DNA of 64,000 bases from Diprion similis. Taxonomy: Eukaryota; Arthropoda; Insecta; Hymenoptera; Diprionidae. Shown here piece after piece: positions 1 through 10,835 of this stretch (position 1 is the stretch's first letter; each line of letters starts with the position of its first letter). The notes below the pieces were generated by a model. It was given only the letters and a program-made list of their open reading frames with translations, ran no database searches and was not told the DNA's origin. The DNA is taken from positions 8,901,425 through 8,965,424 of the forward strand of contig NC_060108.1 in the NCBI RefSeq assembly GCF_021155765.1, given 5' to 3'. The position numbers were made by a program, and so were the translations under genes.

Positions 1-700
1 TGATGATGATAACTATGCTTTGATATAGAGGTTTGAGCAGCTTATAAAATTAGCTTTCAGGATCTATGCATAAACTTGAAAAATATTGAATGGTTTACAG
101 AGTATTTTAACTTTTAACAAAAAATGAACTTTTCTCTTGTTAAATGAATGACAAATAAGAATTGAAGAAGCGACTTGTTAGACTTGAGCTAGTGGGCTCA
201 TGTTTTGGCAGGATCTTTTTTTGATAAAAAAAATTACACTTCAGGGGGTTAGTGTGAAAAACAAAGCTGTTTTTTTACCACCCTAATGTACTTACAGTGT
301 CTCCTGGTTAAGCATAGCTCACAGGGTGACCGTTAACATTAAATTAAAACAATGAACACAGTATTTTTCGTGTTGGGGAATCATTTTGGCAACTAGAATT
401 TCAAGCTCCAAATTCACGGTATGGCTATTCGCACGAGATTAAAATTAGTAAGGGTATCGTAACGAAACAGTGTAAAAAAATCACTATTCAAGTATTTTAC
501 CACGTTTTTACTAGCTTGCTCTGTTGTCTCTGTTTGTTTGTCCCTCCGGACAAATATTACTAACTTCCCGGTAGGCTAGAGACTTGAAACTTTAAACATA
601 ACTAAGAACTGAACGACAACACAATATTATGTATTTGCTTGTTTGTTCGGTACAATGTAAAATTTCACACACATAAGAATAAAAAGCAAAAAATAATTAT
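1..700. other. AT-rich non-coding DNA
   Basis: No open frame of note and no RNA gene is visible. A 13-base sequence, GGCTATTCGCACG, at 423-435 has a one-mismatch inverted partner at 1433-1445. These may be the outer ends of a decayed element containing the inverted repeat at 701-1054, but I see no target duplication beside them. Confidence 0.5.
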
Positions 701-1054
701 TTGAATAAAGATAAAATTTCTAAGTTACCACGTCTTTAAAACGGACTAAGTATAAAATAATTTTTCCTAGTCCCATACAGACTTAATTCGAAAAACGTAG
801 GGCGCATGCAATAGATAATAGTAAGGAATGTAGAGTAAACTGTCGTTGAGAAAACTCACACAATAGTTCATTTCATTTACAGTGCAATAATTAATAAAAT
901 TGCTAGTGACTTGGGTGAACTATTCATGCATCAATAATCTATTGCATTCGCACCACGTTGTTCGTGTTAAATCTGTATGGGGCCACGAAAAATTATCTTA
1001 AGCATTTCAGTTCGTTTTGAAAACGTGTTAAATAGGAAATTTCATGATTATTTG
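701..1054. repeat. Large imperfect inverted repeat (foldback or MITE-like)
   Basis: The arms 701-822 and 932-1054 are reverse complements of each other over about 122 bases, at roughly three-quarters identity by eye, with a spacer of about 110 bases. Well-matched blocks are CCCATACAGA (774 onward, against its complement near 971-980), ATAATTTTT and ATGCAATAGAT. Pairing may continue weakly outward, but I could not define the ends. The short open frame inside the right arm is unlike any protein I know. The most likely identity is an old non-autonomous foldback transposon. I see no clear target duplication. Confidence 0.6.
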
Positions 1055-1070
1055 GATAATTTTCATAGTG

Positions 1071-1661
1071 ATTTTGAAAGACCGAAGATTTCAAAATATT
1101 GGCATATTTTGTTTTATCACGATTTACTGAATTTCAAACGATTCCAAAATCGCGATGTAACGGTTGCTCCTCGGCACGAATCTATACGATAACGTTACTA
1201 ACTTCAGCACGGTCTATTCGCAAGATGCCGTGACGGACATGCATCCACGCCGTGGAGTCTATACAGAATTACGGCGCTTAAGAGTCAGGGAATTTTCGGA
1301 CACAAATAATTTTTATTAAATTGAATTGGATAGATTTAAATCAAATTAAAATCTACGAAATTGAGATTGATATGATTTTCACGATTTTATGATTGCTTTG
1401 ATTCTAGCGTGGATGGATGCCGGTCACGGGTCCGTACGAATAGCCAGAGCTCGACTTCGAACTTATTTATCATACAATTATAACGTAACTCTTTGTTACG
1501 CAGCCATGCGCCATACCGAATAAGACATACATACTGTGTTTATGGAATAAGAATAGAATACGATAATTCATCAAAACTCGACGACGGTGTTACGCCCCGA
1601 CGTACCGCCTAGGCGAACCTTTTTTTTCAATGCTACATAGTGACCAAAGAAGGTTTATTTC
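1071..1661. other. Non-coding, nothing recognised
   Basis: AT-rich sequence with no convincing open frame, repeat or RNA gene, apart from the possible outer inverted end at 1433-1445. Confidence 0.4.
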
Positions 1662-1739
1662 AATAAAACATCTTGAGCGCTTGATAATAAGCTACAGCGC
1701 AATAAAACATCTTGAGCGTCTGTGAATAAGCTGCGGCGC
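1662..1739. repeat. Two-copy 39-bp tandem repeat
   Basis: The units 1662-1700 and 1701-1739 both begin AATAAAACATCTTGAGCG and end in a GCGC-type sequence. They differ at a few bases in the middle. A fragment of a third unit (AATAAATAGCGC) follows directly. Confidence 0.8.
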
Positions 1740-2867
1740 AATAAATAGCGCTAAAATAACTTATTGCTTAAACGAGGGATTTCCACCCCTCCTAGAGGAA
1801 GCCACGCAAAGCCTCAATATTAGTTTTAGTTTAGGGTCATTTAGCAGTACCAAGAACTGAAGTATGAAGTGCGGACATGAATCGCAGTGGCACTCAGTCC
1901 AAAAGTATCTCCTTTTTCTAAATCAAAATTACCATTAATTATTAAGCTCAACCGACCATACAATATGTACCAAATTAAAATAGGTTGTTTATTAGGATGT
2001 ATGGACGAATGTGTGAGAATTACACCTAAATATCTTTTGCTCATAATTATAGTATGTAACCGACGAGATGCGTGGTGCGTGGACGTCAACTCGGGTCAGC
2101 CCTTCTGGTCGATAGCAGTATTCGGAAAATCTTCATTGTGACCGGCCTGAAGTACCAAGCTGATTCGTCATCTTCGAGCTTTCAATTTGTTCTGTGAATT
2201 TCAAAGACTTACTATCACCTCATTTCAAATTCTTTCCTGTTCTGTACTGACTCTCTTATTTTCGCGAATAGACATTTTTATGATATTCATTTCCTTAAAT
2301 AAAAATCAAATCAAGCTCCGCCCTGATTCCCAAGAATCAGGTAAATCTTAAGTGTTCAACTAAAATAATTAATAATAACTTCACGCTAAATCACATTAAT
2401 AATCCGCCAAATAACTTCTACGAATCCCGAATACTCGTCTGCATCTGAGGTGAGGCTCTGCTCCAGTTACCAACGACACGGTCCAACGGCTCTCAATCTT
2501 GTCGTCACCAACATCAAAAGATAAATCAATTCGAGCAATATTCACCAACACTTTCCAAATTCTTGTTTTTACCAAATCATCAAAATTATCTTTCAATTAA
2601 ACACCAAGAGTTGGTGGTGAGCTTTTCTTGCCATCTTAGAGCAGCATATTGTTTTCTAAGAACTTTTACATAAGATACAATATTAGATTTGGAGCCTAGT
2701 TGTAGAAATTATCCTTTGGGTATTCCGAGAGTGATTCTCCAGTCTTCAGCTCGGCCCCAGCATCTTAATCATTTCAACATTGTAATTGATCACGAGTTTT
2801 CATAACGTGATTTGATATAACCTGTATGCATTGACCGGCGGAAGCACGTACATAAAATCTTCTACAC
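1740..2867. other. Non-coding, nothing recognised
   Basis: Overlapping short open frames on both strands (60-85 codons) show no domain, no family resemblance and no coding bias visible by eye. A partial copy of the CCGAGAGTGATTCTCC motif found at 2890-3000 occurs near 2724-2740. Confidence 0.4.
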
Positions 2868-3005
2868 AAGGTTGTTGTCTGTGTGCTCCTGCTCATCCCG
2901 AGAGCGATTCTCCCGACTCGACCTTGTTGGTTTTATTAGAAAAACGTAAGGTTGTCGTCCGTGTGCTCCTGCATATTCCGAGAGTGATTCTCCCGACTCA
3001 ACCTC
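2868..3005. repeat. Direct repeat, about 58 bp, offset 80
   Basis: 2868-2925 and 2948-3005 share AAGGTTG(T/C)(T/C)GTC followed by GTGTGCTCCTGC and CCGAGAG(C/T)GATTCTCCCGACTC. The copies are about 85-90% identical by eye. A third, partial copy lies near 2724-2740. The repeat ends about 40 bases left of the hAT insertion. Confidence 0.75.
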
Positions 3006-3043
3006 AACGGCTATTTCTCAATTGATAGTAATACTTCTAGTAA

Positions 3044-3051
3044 CGGGTGCT
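3044..3051. repeat. hAT target-site duplication, left copy
   Basis: CGGGTGCT directly precedes the left terminus. The identical 8 bases follow the right terminus. Confidence 0.93.
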
Positions 3052-3526
3052 CAGTGCCGTCTTTCCGCATGGGCCCGCTGGGCCAAGGCCCAGGGCCCCT
3101 GGTTCCAGGGGGCCCCGAGCCGCAGCGGACGAACAGTAGGTCGGTCAAAATGAGTTAAAAAAATTTCGTGTTTTTTTCTTTCTACTCAGGAGTGAGAAAC
3201 TGTTCGGCCTTTTTTTTTAATTTACCAATATTTAGATTTTTTAGTTTTCCACGATACTCTTTTATGTCGTTTCCAATTTTTCTTTTTCTTATCACCTGTC
3301 CCTGTGCAGGGAAGCCGCACAACCCGAATAACCCAAGACAACAAAAATTAAAAAACCACACAAAAACTTTTTCAGAACGATGTTTTCCTTGTCTGAGTGA
3401 TAAAAAAACATGACAACGCACTATACCATATGTTACTCGCTGCCGCCGCTGCTTCCAATAATTTCTGTTGTTGAACAAATGGCCCAACTTTTATCAATGT
3501 ACACAAATCTTAAACTCCAAGGTTCG

Positions 3527-3934
3527 TTTTTTTACTTCGAAATTTGGATCATTTTGGAACGGCTGTATTCGGGTAAAAAATGATCGGAATGAAACAAAAA
3601 AAAGGATTTCAAAACTACAATCCTCTACTTTAAAAAACGCTAAAGAAAAAATATTTTTACACTCTTTAAAAGAATTTTATCTTCAGTCAAATTGAAAACG
3701 GAATAAATATGAAAAAATATGCGAACTTTGCGTGGAAAATCTGCTTCGGTGGTCTCAATTTTCTTTCATTTGACTGACCATAACATTATTTCGAAAAGCA
3801 TAAAAACATTTTTTCCCTGCGTTTTGAAAAGTCAAGGATATCAGCTTTGAATCCTTTTTCTGTTTTTATCTCCGATCATTTTTTACTCGAATACAGCCGT
3901 TCAAAAATGATTTAAATTTCAAAGCAAAAAAAAA
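3527..3934. repeat. Inverted repeat within the hAT 5' leader
   Basis: The arms at about 3527-3611 and 3847-3934 are reverse complements. The core AACGGCTGTATTCG(G/A)GTAAAAAATGATCGG is shared with one mismatch (3558-3587 against 3872-3901), and similarity continues outward and inward. The spacer also shows partial symmetry (TCAAATTGAAA near 3686 against TTTCATTTGA near 3765). This looks like a foldback or MITE inserted in, or belonging to, the hAT leader between the left end and the transposase start. Confidence 0.7.
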
Positions 3935-4573
3935 GTGATACTTCCATTTTGGTCCTTAGTGTACATTATTAATGGCATTTTCCGTATTGAATTTATGACC
4001 TGTGACAACATTGTATCACACTACCTTTCAAGCACGCTACTAGTGTGCGTGAGACTTGTCTACACTCGTCAGCGCCGCCTAATTAAATGTGAAACGTGGT
4101 CGTCTGACAAAACTCGGACGTTGATTCCGTATATATACACAGCAATACAAGCAGGTTTTCTTTACTTGCCAATGTACGTAAGAGACCTTCGTGCCATCTA
4201 TTTTATTTTATTAAAGCATTCTACTACTTGGTAAGAGAATAAAAGATAGTTGATCATCGATCATTATTTCAGACTTCGGAGACAATAGATACTTCTGATA
4301 TTTTTATATAGGACTGTGCATTTTTTTAACGATTCGAACTGGTATGAAAAAAACTCATTTATATTGGTCAACGACGTGTTTTGTGTACTGTATTGTAGTG
4401 TGTTACAAAATCGAAAAATTCGGTTGATAATGACAGTGAACAGATACAGTGAAAAAATACGTTGTGGAATATTTTTGATCGGATATTGAAATAAATCCAA
4501 CATAGCTGCTTGCAAAACTATATCTACTAAGTTTATGATTTATCTTATTCGAGCCTCCAATAATCATTGAATC

Positions 4574-7080
4574 ATGTCGAAACGATCATACCCCAGTGGT
4601 GCGGAGAAAAAAAAAAAAGCTGCTCACCAAAAGGAAGCTATTGGCAAATTGCCAAAATTAACGGCATTTTTTACACCTGAAACTCCTGCCGGTAGTAAAA
4701 AAATTGATCCTTCAAACTCACCACTCCAACAAGACACTGAGAAAACATCGGAACTCATTTCTGGCTCAGGAAACGACGAGCACCGTGACGGAACTACACC
4801 AACAACTGATTTGATAAAACAAGTGCAAGATTTAACAGAAAATATTTCGCAAGATCCTGGTGATTATTGTGATGCAGTATTCACGGAACAAGTGCGTGAA
4901 ATATGGATTCGGAAAGGGCCAGCGTTTTTCCAGAATAAAGACTGCGACTTCTCAGAAGCTTCCAGAACTTATACTGAGTTTGATGGTAGAATAAAAACGA
5001 GGAACCTGCATAAGACAGTTTTTATCCGCAGATTAAAAAATAATGAAAGTGTGGAAAGGAAATGGCTTCTCTATTCACCATTGAAACGGTCTGTATTTTG
5101 TTATTCCTGTTGTCTTTTCAGCGCTTCTAAAACAAGTTTCAATTCTTTAAGTGGATGCAACGATTGGAAGCACATTAACAACCTCATATTAGAGCATGAA
5201 AATAGTTTAGCTCACAGGCAATCTATGATGACTTACATCGCACGAAGCAAAATTATCGGCAGAGTGGATGTGGACCTGCTTTCACAATATAAGACAGAGG
5301 TAGATTACTGGAAAAGTGTATTGAAAAGGATTGTTGCAGTCATTAAATTTTTAGCATCAAGAGGACTCGCGTTTCGTGGTGATAATGAAACTTTTGGATC
5401 TCAAAACAACGGCAATTATTTAGGATGTATGGAATTACTAAGCGAATTTGACCCTTTTCTTGCGGATCATATAAAAAAGTACGGAAATCTTGGTAAAGGA
5501 AACACTTCATACTTATCAGCAAATATTTGCAATGAATTCATCGATATTATGGGAAAGAAAGTTTTAATGACAATTGTGAGTGAACTGAAAACAGCCAAGT
5601 ATTATTCAATTAGCGTGGATTCTACTCCCGACCTCTCGCATATTGATCAGCTGACTTTTATTGTTCGGTACGTAAAAGACGGAGTCCCTGTTGAGAGATT
5701 TATACAATTCTTACCTATCAAAGAGCACAAGGCTGAATATTTAGCGGAAACAGTTTTGAGGTTGCTGGAAAATTACGGTGTTTCAATAAAAGATTGTCGC
5801 GGTTAGAGTTACGATAATGCGTCAAATATGGCTGGAAAGTACTCGGGTTTACAAGCAAGAATTAAAGAGAGGTGTGAATTTGCCATTTTCGTACCATGTG
5901 CAGCACATTCCCTTAACTTGGTAGGCCTCCATGCTGCTGGATGTGTTCCAGAGGCAACAAGCTTGTTTCAGCTAGTTCAAAAATTGTACAACTTCTTTTC
6001 GAGTTCTACCTACCGATGGAATTTATTAACGAAATGTCTCGGTTCTAACAAAGTCATCAAATGCCTTTCCGAAACCAGGCGGGCCGCACGTGCTGACGCT
6101 GTTGGTGCTTTGCATCGGAGTTACAAGGAAATTTTAGAAACCTTACTACTGATTGCTAGGGATACAGATCAACCGGGAGAAACTCGAAACGAAGCCCTTA
6201 GCCTGACCAGAAAAATGGAAAAACTTATCATGATTGTTCTGACAGAAATGTGGAGTAACGTATTGGAAAGGATCAACACAACAAGTCACAGCCTGCAAAA
6301 AGATACTCTAACCATGGACGTTGCAACAAAATTATTCGCTTCCCTTGCTGACTTCATCGGTAATGTTAGGAATAATTTTGACCAGTACGAATCCTCTGCT
6401 AAAATGAAATTTCCGGACGCCGACTACAAGGACCTCTCTCAAAGAACAAGAAGTAGAAGTTCGCGTATTATATTTTTTGAAGGACCGGCGCAAACTGTGC
6501 AACTAACTTGCGGAGATAAATTAAAACGCAAACGTTTCTTCCGATAATTGACACCTTGATTACTCACTTGAAGCAACGATCAGATTCGTACAAAGAAATC
6601 AATCAACGTTTTGGATTTCTTACTCGCTTGAAAAATATTAGATCGGACGAGTTGAAAAATAGTTGCAAAGAATTTGCTGCAATGTATTACGTCGATGTTA
6701 TTGCAGAAGAACTGGAGTCTGAATGTCTTCATTTGACGCATTATTTAAGAAATGTTCAGAACAGTGGAAATGAAGAAATAAATATTCCAGAATTATACCA
6801 CCTCCTGCGAGCTGATGAAATTGAAGAAACATTTCCTAATGTTGCTATAACTTTGAGGATTTTCTTTGCGTTGATGGTAACCAATTGTAGCGGTGAACGC
6901 TCCTTTTCAAAGTTAAGTCGAATCAAAAACGAACTTCGCAGTACCATGCTTCAAGAAAGATTAAACAACCTGTCATTGATGAGTATCGAAAGAGACGTTC
7001 TCGAACAAATTGACTTCGAGGAAGTAATCGATGATTTTGCCCATCAAAAATCGAGAAAGAAGCCACTTGTTTCAGTTTAA
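4574..7080 (+). pseudogene. hAT transposase, ZMYM1-like (TTF zinc finger, DUF4371, hAT dimerisation), broken
   Basis: The product would cut and paste the hAT element by binding the ends at 3052 and 7251. The start at 4574 opens with the lysine-rich MSKRSYPSG leader and KLPKLTAFF motif typical of ZMYM1-like transposases. A TTF-type zinc-finger region lies at about residues 105-235 (FCYSCCLFS near 172-180, then a W-H-H pattern). DUF4371/RNase H-like sequence follows, with the first catalytic Asp in SVDSTPD near residue 349. CAAHSLNLVG (near 5905) marks the central catalytic core. The C-terminal dimerisation region is NCSGERSFSKLSRIKNELR at about 6883-6940. The total span of about 835 codons fits the family. 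There are two breaks: an in-frame TAG at 5804-5806, with the same frame continuing after it, and a frameshift near 6530-6541. The frame then stays open to the stop at 7078-7080. So few lesions suggest a fairly young copy. The family call is firm; inactivity is inferred. Confidence 0.93.
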
Positions 7081-7251
7081 GTAATGTTTATTTTTTTGTT
7101 GATTGTGTACTTGGCTTTCCAGTTATAAAAATAAAAATGTACGATTTCTTAGTGTCGTTTTATTCTTTTCCAAGTATCACTTCTGTAAATGGGTAGTGGG
7201 CCCCCAAAATCAAAAGTGCCAGGGGCCACTCCATGCCTTAAGACGGCACTG

Positions 7252-7259
7252 CGGGTGCT
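7252..7259. repeat. hAT target-site duplication, right copy
   Basis: CGGGTGCT directly follows the right terminus and is identical to 3044-3051. Confidence 0.93.
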
Positions 7260-7725
7260 TCCGCGGGCCAATCCAATTGGCACGTTAATTTACAAAACTT
7301 ATAAATCTAAAAAGAGAGAGAGATACAAGCATTCAAAAGACCATATAGAATTAATACGCGTTCAATATAGATGTTCTTGGTATAAGTTACTATTTTGTTT
7401 TATAGCCATAAACATTTATAAATCCAAATTGTTCATCTTCTCGAAATTTAACTATTATTATAATATTCACTCATTGTTACCATTTTACCAATTTCATTTG
7501 CCTATCGTTTGAATTATATATATTATCTTTTACCAGTTAAATCATATAAACCATTTATTTTGAACGACGACCTTCCCCAATTTCAGGATTCAATTAATAT
7601 GATAAATTAGCCTCAACTTATTTAAACAAACCTCACAGCCCTGTGTAGGACTATAGTAACACGATCCTACAAATACCGGCGTACCGAAAGGTAGGTCCTT
7701 CTTAATTTCAATTTTTATTCAGTGC
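7260..7725. other. AT-rich non-coding DNA
   Basis: Sequence between the hAT element and the short LTR-like unit. Small open frames here continue from the transposon end and resemble nothing. I see no RNA gene. Confidence 0.4.
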
Positions 7726-7809
7726 TGTTACGTGGGTGCATAATTGATTATTATCTTTAATAGTCATAAACTTTCATCGCTCTCCACACGTCTACCCTCC
7801 CACGTAACA
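7726..7809 (+). repeat. Short LTR-like unit
   Basis: This 84-bp segment begins TGTTACGTGGG and ends CCCACGTAACA, a perfect 11-base terminal inversion of the TG...CA type seen in LTR retroelements. It is followed 8 bases later by an 18-base match to a tRNA-Leu 3' end, which is where a 5' LTR would sit. It is very short for an LTR; a miniature (TRIM-like) element or an internally deleted LTR would fit. No second copy is visible in the window. Confidence 0.55.
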
Positions 7810-7817
7810 TCCTGTTT

Positions 7818-7835
7818 TGGTGGCAGCGGTGGGAT
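7818..7835 (+). other. Primer-binding site matching tRNA-Leu
   Basis: TGGTGGCAGCGGTGGGAT is the exact complement of ATCCCACCGCTGCCACCA, which as I recall it is the 3' end with CCA of eukaryotic tRNA-Leu(AAG). LTR retroelements start minus-strand DNA synthesis from such a site just inside the 5' LTR. This supports 7726-7809 as the end of an LTR. Confidence 0.7.
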
Positions 7836-8691
7836 ACTGTTGCTAAAGGTGAGATTTGTTTAAATAAACAACAAAAAAAAAAAATTTGAAATTTTGAATT
7901 TTCGAATTTTTGAAAACCCCTTTGGAAATTGGTCAAACGCTTGAAAAGAAACGTATCTTTCTCTCTAGATAAGACATATTTTATTTATAAGATATTGTTC
8001 ATAAAAACCTGTAATTTATAAATTGTGCAATCGTATATATTGCGACCCGTCAATCGATGCACGCCTACTGAGGATCGTGTCAGCAGCAAGGATGAGGACA
8101 AATGAGGCTTACGATACGTCACGAAATTAAGGAATTGTTAAATCGGGGAATCAGGCTGCAAAGTAATAATTCTCCGAAATAAACAGGAGGAGAATTTGTT
8201 GGGCGCCAGGTACGCTGTACCACGATAATCTGAAAGATAACAGGGAAAAAGGGAAAAGGGAACTCGGTAGCTCAGTATTTGGCTGAGGGGAGTGGCCGGA
8301 TAGTGAACGGACAACACACTTTTCTACTATAAAAAATTGCCCAAAATTTAAGGTACGAAATGTTAGTTTATTAAAAGGGACGGAAGTAGGTCTCAAAATT
8401 ACCTAGATCGTACACAGTCTTTGAGGAAGAGTGGTGACAAAGGATAATTTAAAAGACTCGATACAGGAAACGGAAATAATAACGTAACGAAAATAAAACA
8501 ATCTTCTCTAATCGAAAAACACGGACGATAAGAAGAAACTCGTTACAAAATAAAGATAGTAACTTAAATTGCTATAAACAATCTTCAATGAGCGAGATAC
8601 AAGTAATCTTAAACTTAGTACAACGCGAGAATAATAACGATAACTAAAATTGAAAGACAATCTTCAATAAGTGAGATACAAGAAAGCTTAA
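7836..8691. other. Probable internal remnant of the tRNA-Leu-primed retroelement
   Basis: No gag or pol reading frame is recognisable. The stretch has A-rich runs and an imperfect repeat: ACAATCTTCAAT(G/A)AG(C/T)GAGATACAAG at 8578-8603 recurs at 8657-8682 (offset 79). It ends at the TTAA (8688-8691) bordering the DNA transposon. Assignment to the retroelement rests only on its position after the primer site. Confidence 0.4.
8688..8691. repeat. TTAA flanking the DNA transposon, left
   Basis: TTAA directly precedes the left terminus GGACGTTCCC. The same four bases follow the right terminus at 13000-13003. Confidence 0.7.
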
Positions 8692-8955
8692 GGACGTTCC
8701 CAGGTGACAATCGGAGACAAAAGTTCGGCATGCGCTCGGTTTGGTTCAACTGCGCTGTGTATAGCGCGCCGCTCTCCCCCTAGTCCAAAACTCTTAGCAC
8801 GGACTCTACGCACCAATACAAATAAAGCTGTGGCGCGCCTATACATATACACTAACACAAGTACCCCTAGAGTGACGCGGAGAGCTGGCAGCGCTGTTTG
8901 CCTGCCTCGTGCTTGCCTGCCTCGTGTTTCAGCTTGTCAGTAGGAAGACGCCATC

Positions 8956-10835
8956 ATGCCGAGTAACAACGTGGTAGGAGCAAGCGTCTCTAGCAGAGTT
9001 CGTAGGTCAAATGGTAGATTCGAGAGGAAAAAAAAATTGAGAAAAGAGTTCATATGTGTTAAAGCTATGGTGAAGGCAAAAAAAGAATGTGTAGACAACG
9101 ACGTACAAAACAACAGTGTGTGTAAAGGACAACGTATCGTCGATTTATGCGAGTTAGGGAGAAACCTAAAATGCAAAAAATGCAAGAATGTGCTCGATTT
9201 GGAAAATATAGTGGCTGAAAAACATGTAGGCCTTTATTCCGTGTTGTCAATTGTATGCAGAGAATGTGACGTAACAAATGCAGTACACACAGGAAAAATA
9301 AACAAATCTGGGAACGGTGAACAATATGCGGAAAGCAATGTTACGGCAGTACTGGGTAAGATTTATCATAAAACATAATAATATGTAGAGATAATATTGT
9401 GTATATGTGCATAATTATGTGAATGTATGTATTATAGGCTCTATACAGAGCGGCGTTGGTCATACAGCGCTCCAAAAAATATTGGCCTGCATGGACATTC
9501 CATGTCTTTCCAATGAAGCTTACAAGCGTTACGAAATAGTTGTCGGCTTGGCTGTTGAGGAAGCTGCAAAGGATAGCTGCAAGCGAGCTGCTGATGAAGA
9601 AAGACAGCTAGTCCTCCAGAACGTCGAAAAGATATGCAAGGAATTGTGAATACTTTTTTTTTTTGTTTCCATGAGTAAATAATAGTATGTATGATACGAG
9701 ACGGAATTTTTTTTCTGATCTCGTGTGATTGCAACACTTGCTAGTAAAAGTTTTTTCGTACTCGTATCGTAATATACTATTATAATCTGAGACAATAGAA
9801 TAATTCATGTGCTCAAATTATGTTATGCTCCAAAAATAATTTGTACCATGGATAAATATTGTATATTATATTCACTCAAATTTTGAGTGACGAGTTATTG
9901 TCGACAAAGCTGAGGCGTTTGTTGTTAATTGTACATAGCTCGTAATTTTTTGATTTATGTCCGTTGGTTGGCATACTTGAATTTTCGTGCGAATAAAATG
10001 AATTTCTTCAATTGAAGAATTATCTCGTAAGTGTTTTTTTTACATATATCGGTTTCAATCCTACAGGCCCGAGAATGTTGTGAAAGACATTTTTCCTCAT
10101 CTGGATGTGCTTCGTTCCTGTCAAGATCCAATAGTACCACCTCACTTACTACAAACTGATGTAAATTCCCCGAATTTCACATTTGATGCAGCATTAGGGA
10201 ATATTGTCAACATCATAATATCGTATGATATGGGTTGGAGTCAACGCTGCAACGGGAGGAGTTACGATAGCTTGAACGGATACGCAACTATCATCGGATT
10301 CCTGTCAAAGAAGATCTTGGAGTTCACTACGTGCAATCGGATATGCTCAAAATGCGATAAGGGTCATAATAAAAATGAACATGACTGTCGTCTCAACTTC
10401 CAAGGTAGTGCGAAAGCCATGGAGGCTTATGCTGGCGTTGAGCTTATAACAAAAAGTGAAGTTTTAAAAGAGGTGGGATTGAACGTTCGTGCTGTCATTG
10501 GTGATGAAGATAGCTCGATGATAGCGGCAGTGCGCAAAGCGAGCGATAAATTTATTCATAAATCGGCGGACAAAAATCATCTCGTGAAACATTTTACAAA
10601 TGAATGGTATGGACTTGCCAAAAAATTCAATCAATTGAATAAAAAAGGCGCCATAAGTCATTTGAAAAAATGTTTTACCTATGCAATTGCGCAAAATAAA
10701 GGTCAGGAGACACAACTAGGAGACGTGTTACGTAATCTACCGGACCACTTATATGGGCGACATGAAAATTGTAGCGAGTGGTGCCATCGGCAAAATTCGC
10801 AATGGCAGCGTCGAGTCAAACAAATGAAAGCGTGA
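8956..10835 (+). pseudogene. Mutator-like transposase domain, three exons
   Basis: The translation resembles the insect uncharacterised proteins annotated with a Mutator-like transposase domain. Exon 1 is 8956-9355: a basic N-terminus, then CKKC and C-x2-C pairs that probably bind zinc. Intron 1 (9356-9437) opens GTAAG and closes TATAG. Exon 2 is 9438-9645. Intron 2 (9646-10066) opens GTGAAT and closes CCTACAG. Exon 3 starts at 10067. The phases agree at both joins, so one frame runs through. The DDE-type core lies in exon 3: ISYDMGW (Asp at 10227), a CxxC/H-rich insert (10333-10388) and GDEDS (about 10500). The frame that holds the core closes at 10835, while the downstream part (TNESVNN) is in another frame open from 10778. 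So there is a frameshift, probably with loss of some residues, near 10785-10815. Without splicing it would look like four small unrelated frames. Family confidence is good; splicing is inferred. Confidence 0.8.

Larger units (their letters stand above)
3052..7251 (+). mobile_element. hAT-superfamily DNA transposon, 4200 bp
   Basis: The ends are inverted copies: CAGTGCCGTCTT is perfect over 12 bases at 3052-3063 and, inverted, at 7240-7251. GCATGG also matches after a 3-base mismatch, giving 18 of 21. The flanks are an exact 8-bp direct duplication, CGGGTGCT, at 3044-3051 and 7252-7259, which is the size hAT elements make. The element encodes a plus-strand transposase of the ZMYM1-like type (4574-7080). 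Just inside both ends lie GC-rich CCAGGGG-type sequences. On the left, 3093-3115 forms a near-perfect stem with a 2-base loop. The transposase gene is broken, so this copy is not autonomous now, but its intact ends could still be recognised by an enzyme made elsewhere. Confidence 0.95.

Noticed and set aside
977-1192. 71-codon frame in the left inverted repeat
   Set aside because: It lies across a repeat arm, with no family resemblance.
2396-2596. 66-codon minus-strand frame
   Set aside because: Inspected as a possible lost BEL pol end, but no DUF5641-type motif is present.
3182-4515. Small frames on both strands between the hAT left end and the transposase
   Set aside because: Low-complexity translations that overlap the inverted repeat. 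No motif.
8260-8300. tRNA-like string GGTAGCTCAGT
   Set aside because: Resembles a tRNA D-arm, but no matching anticodon arm, T-arm or acceptor stem can be formed around it.
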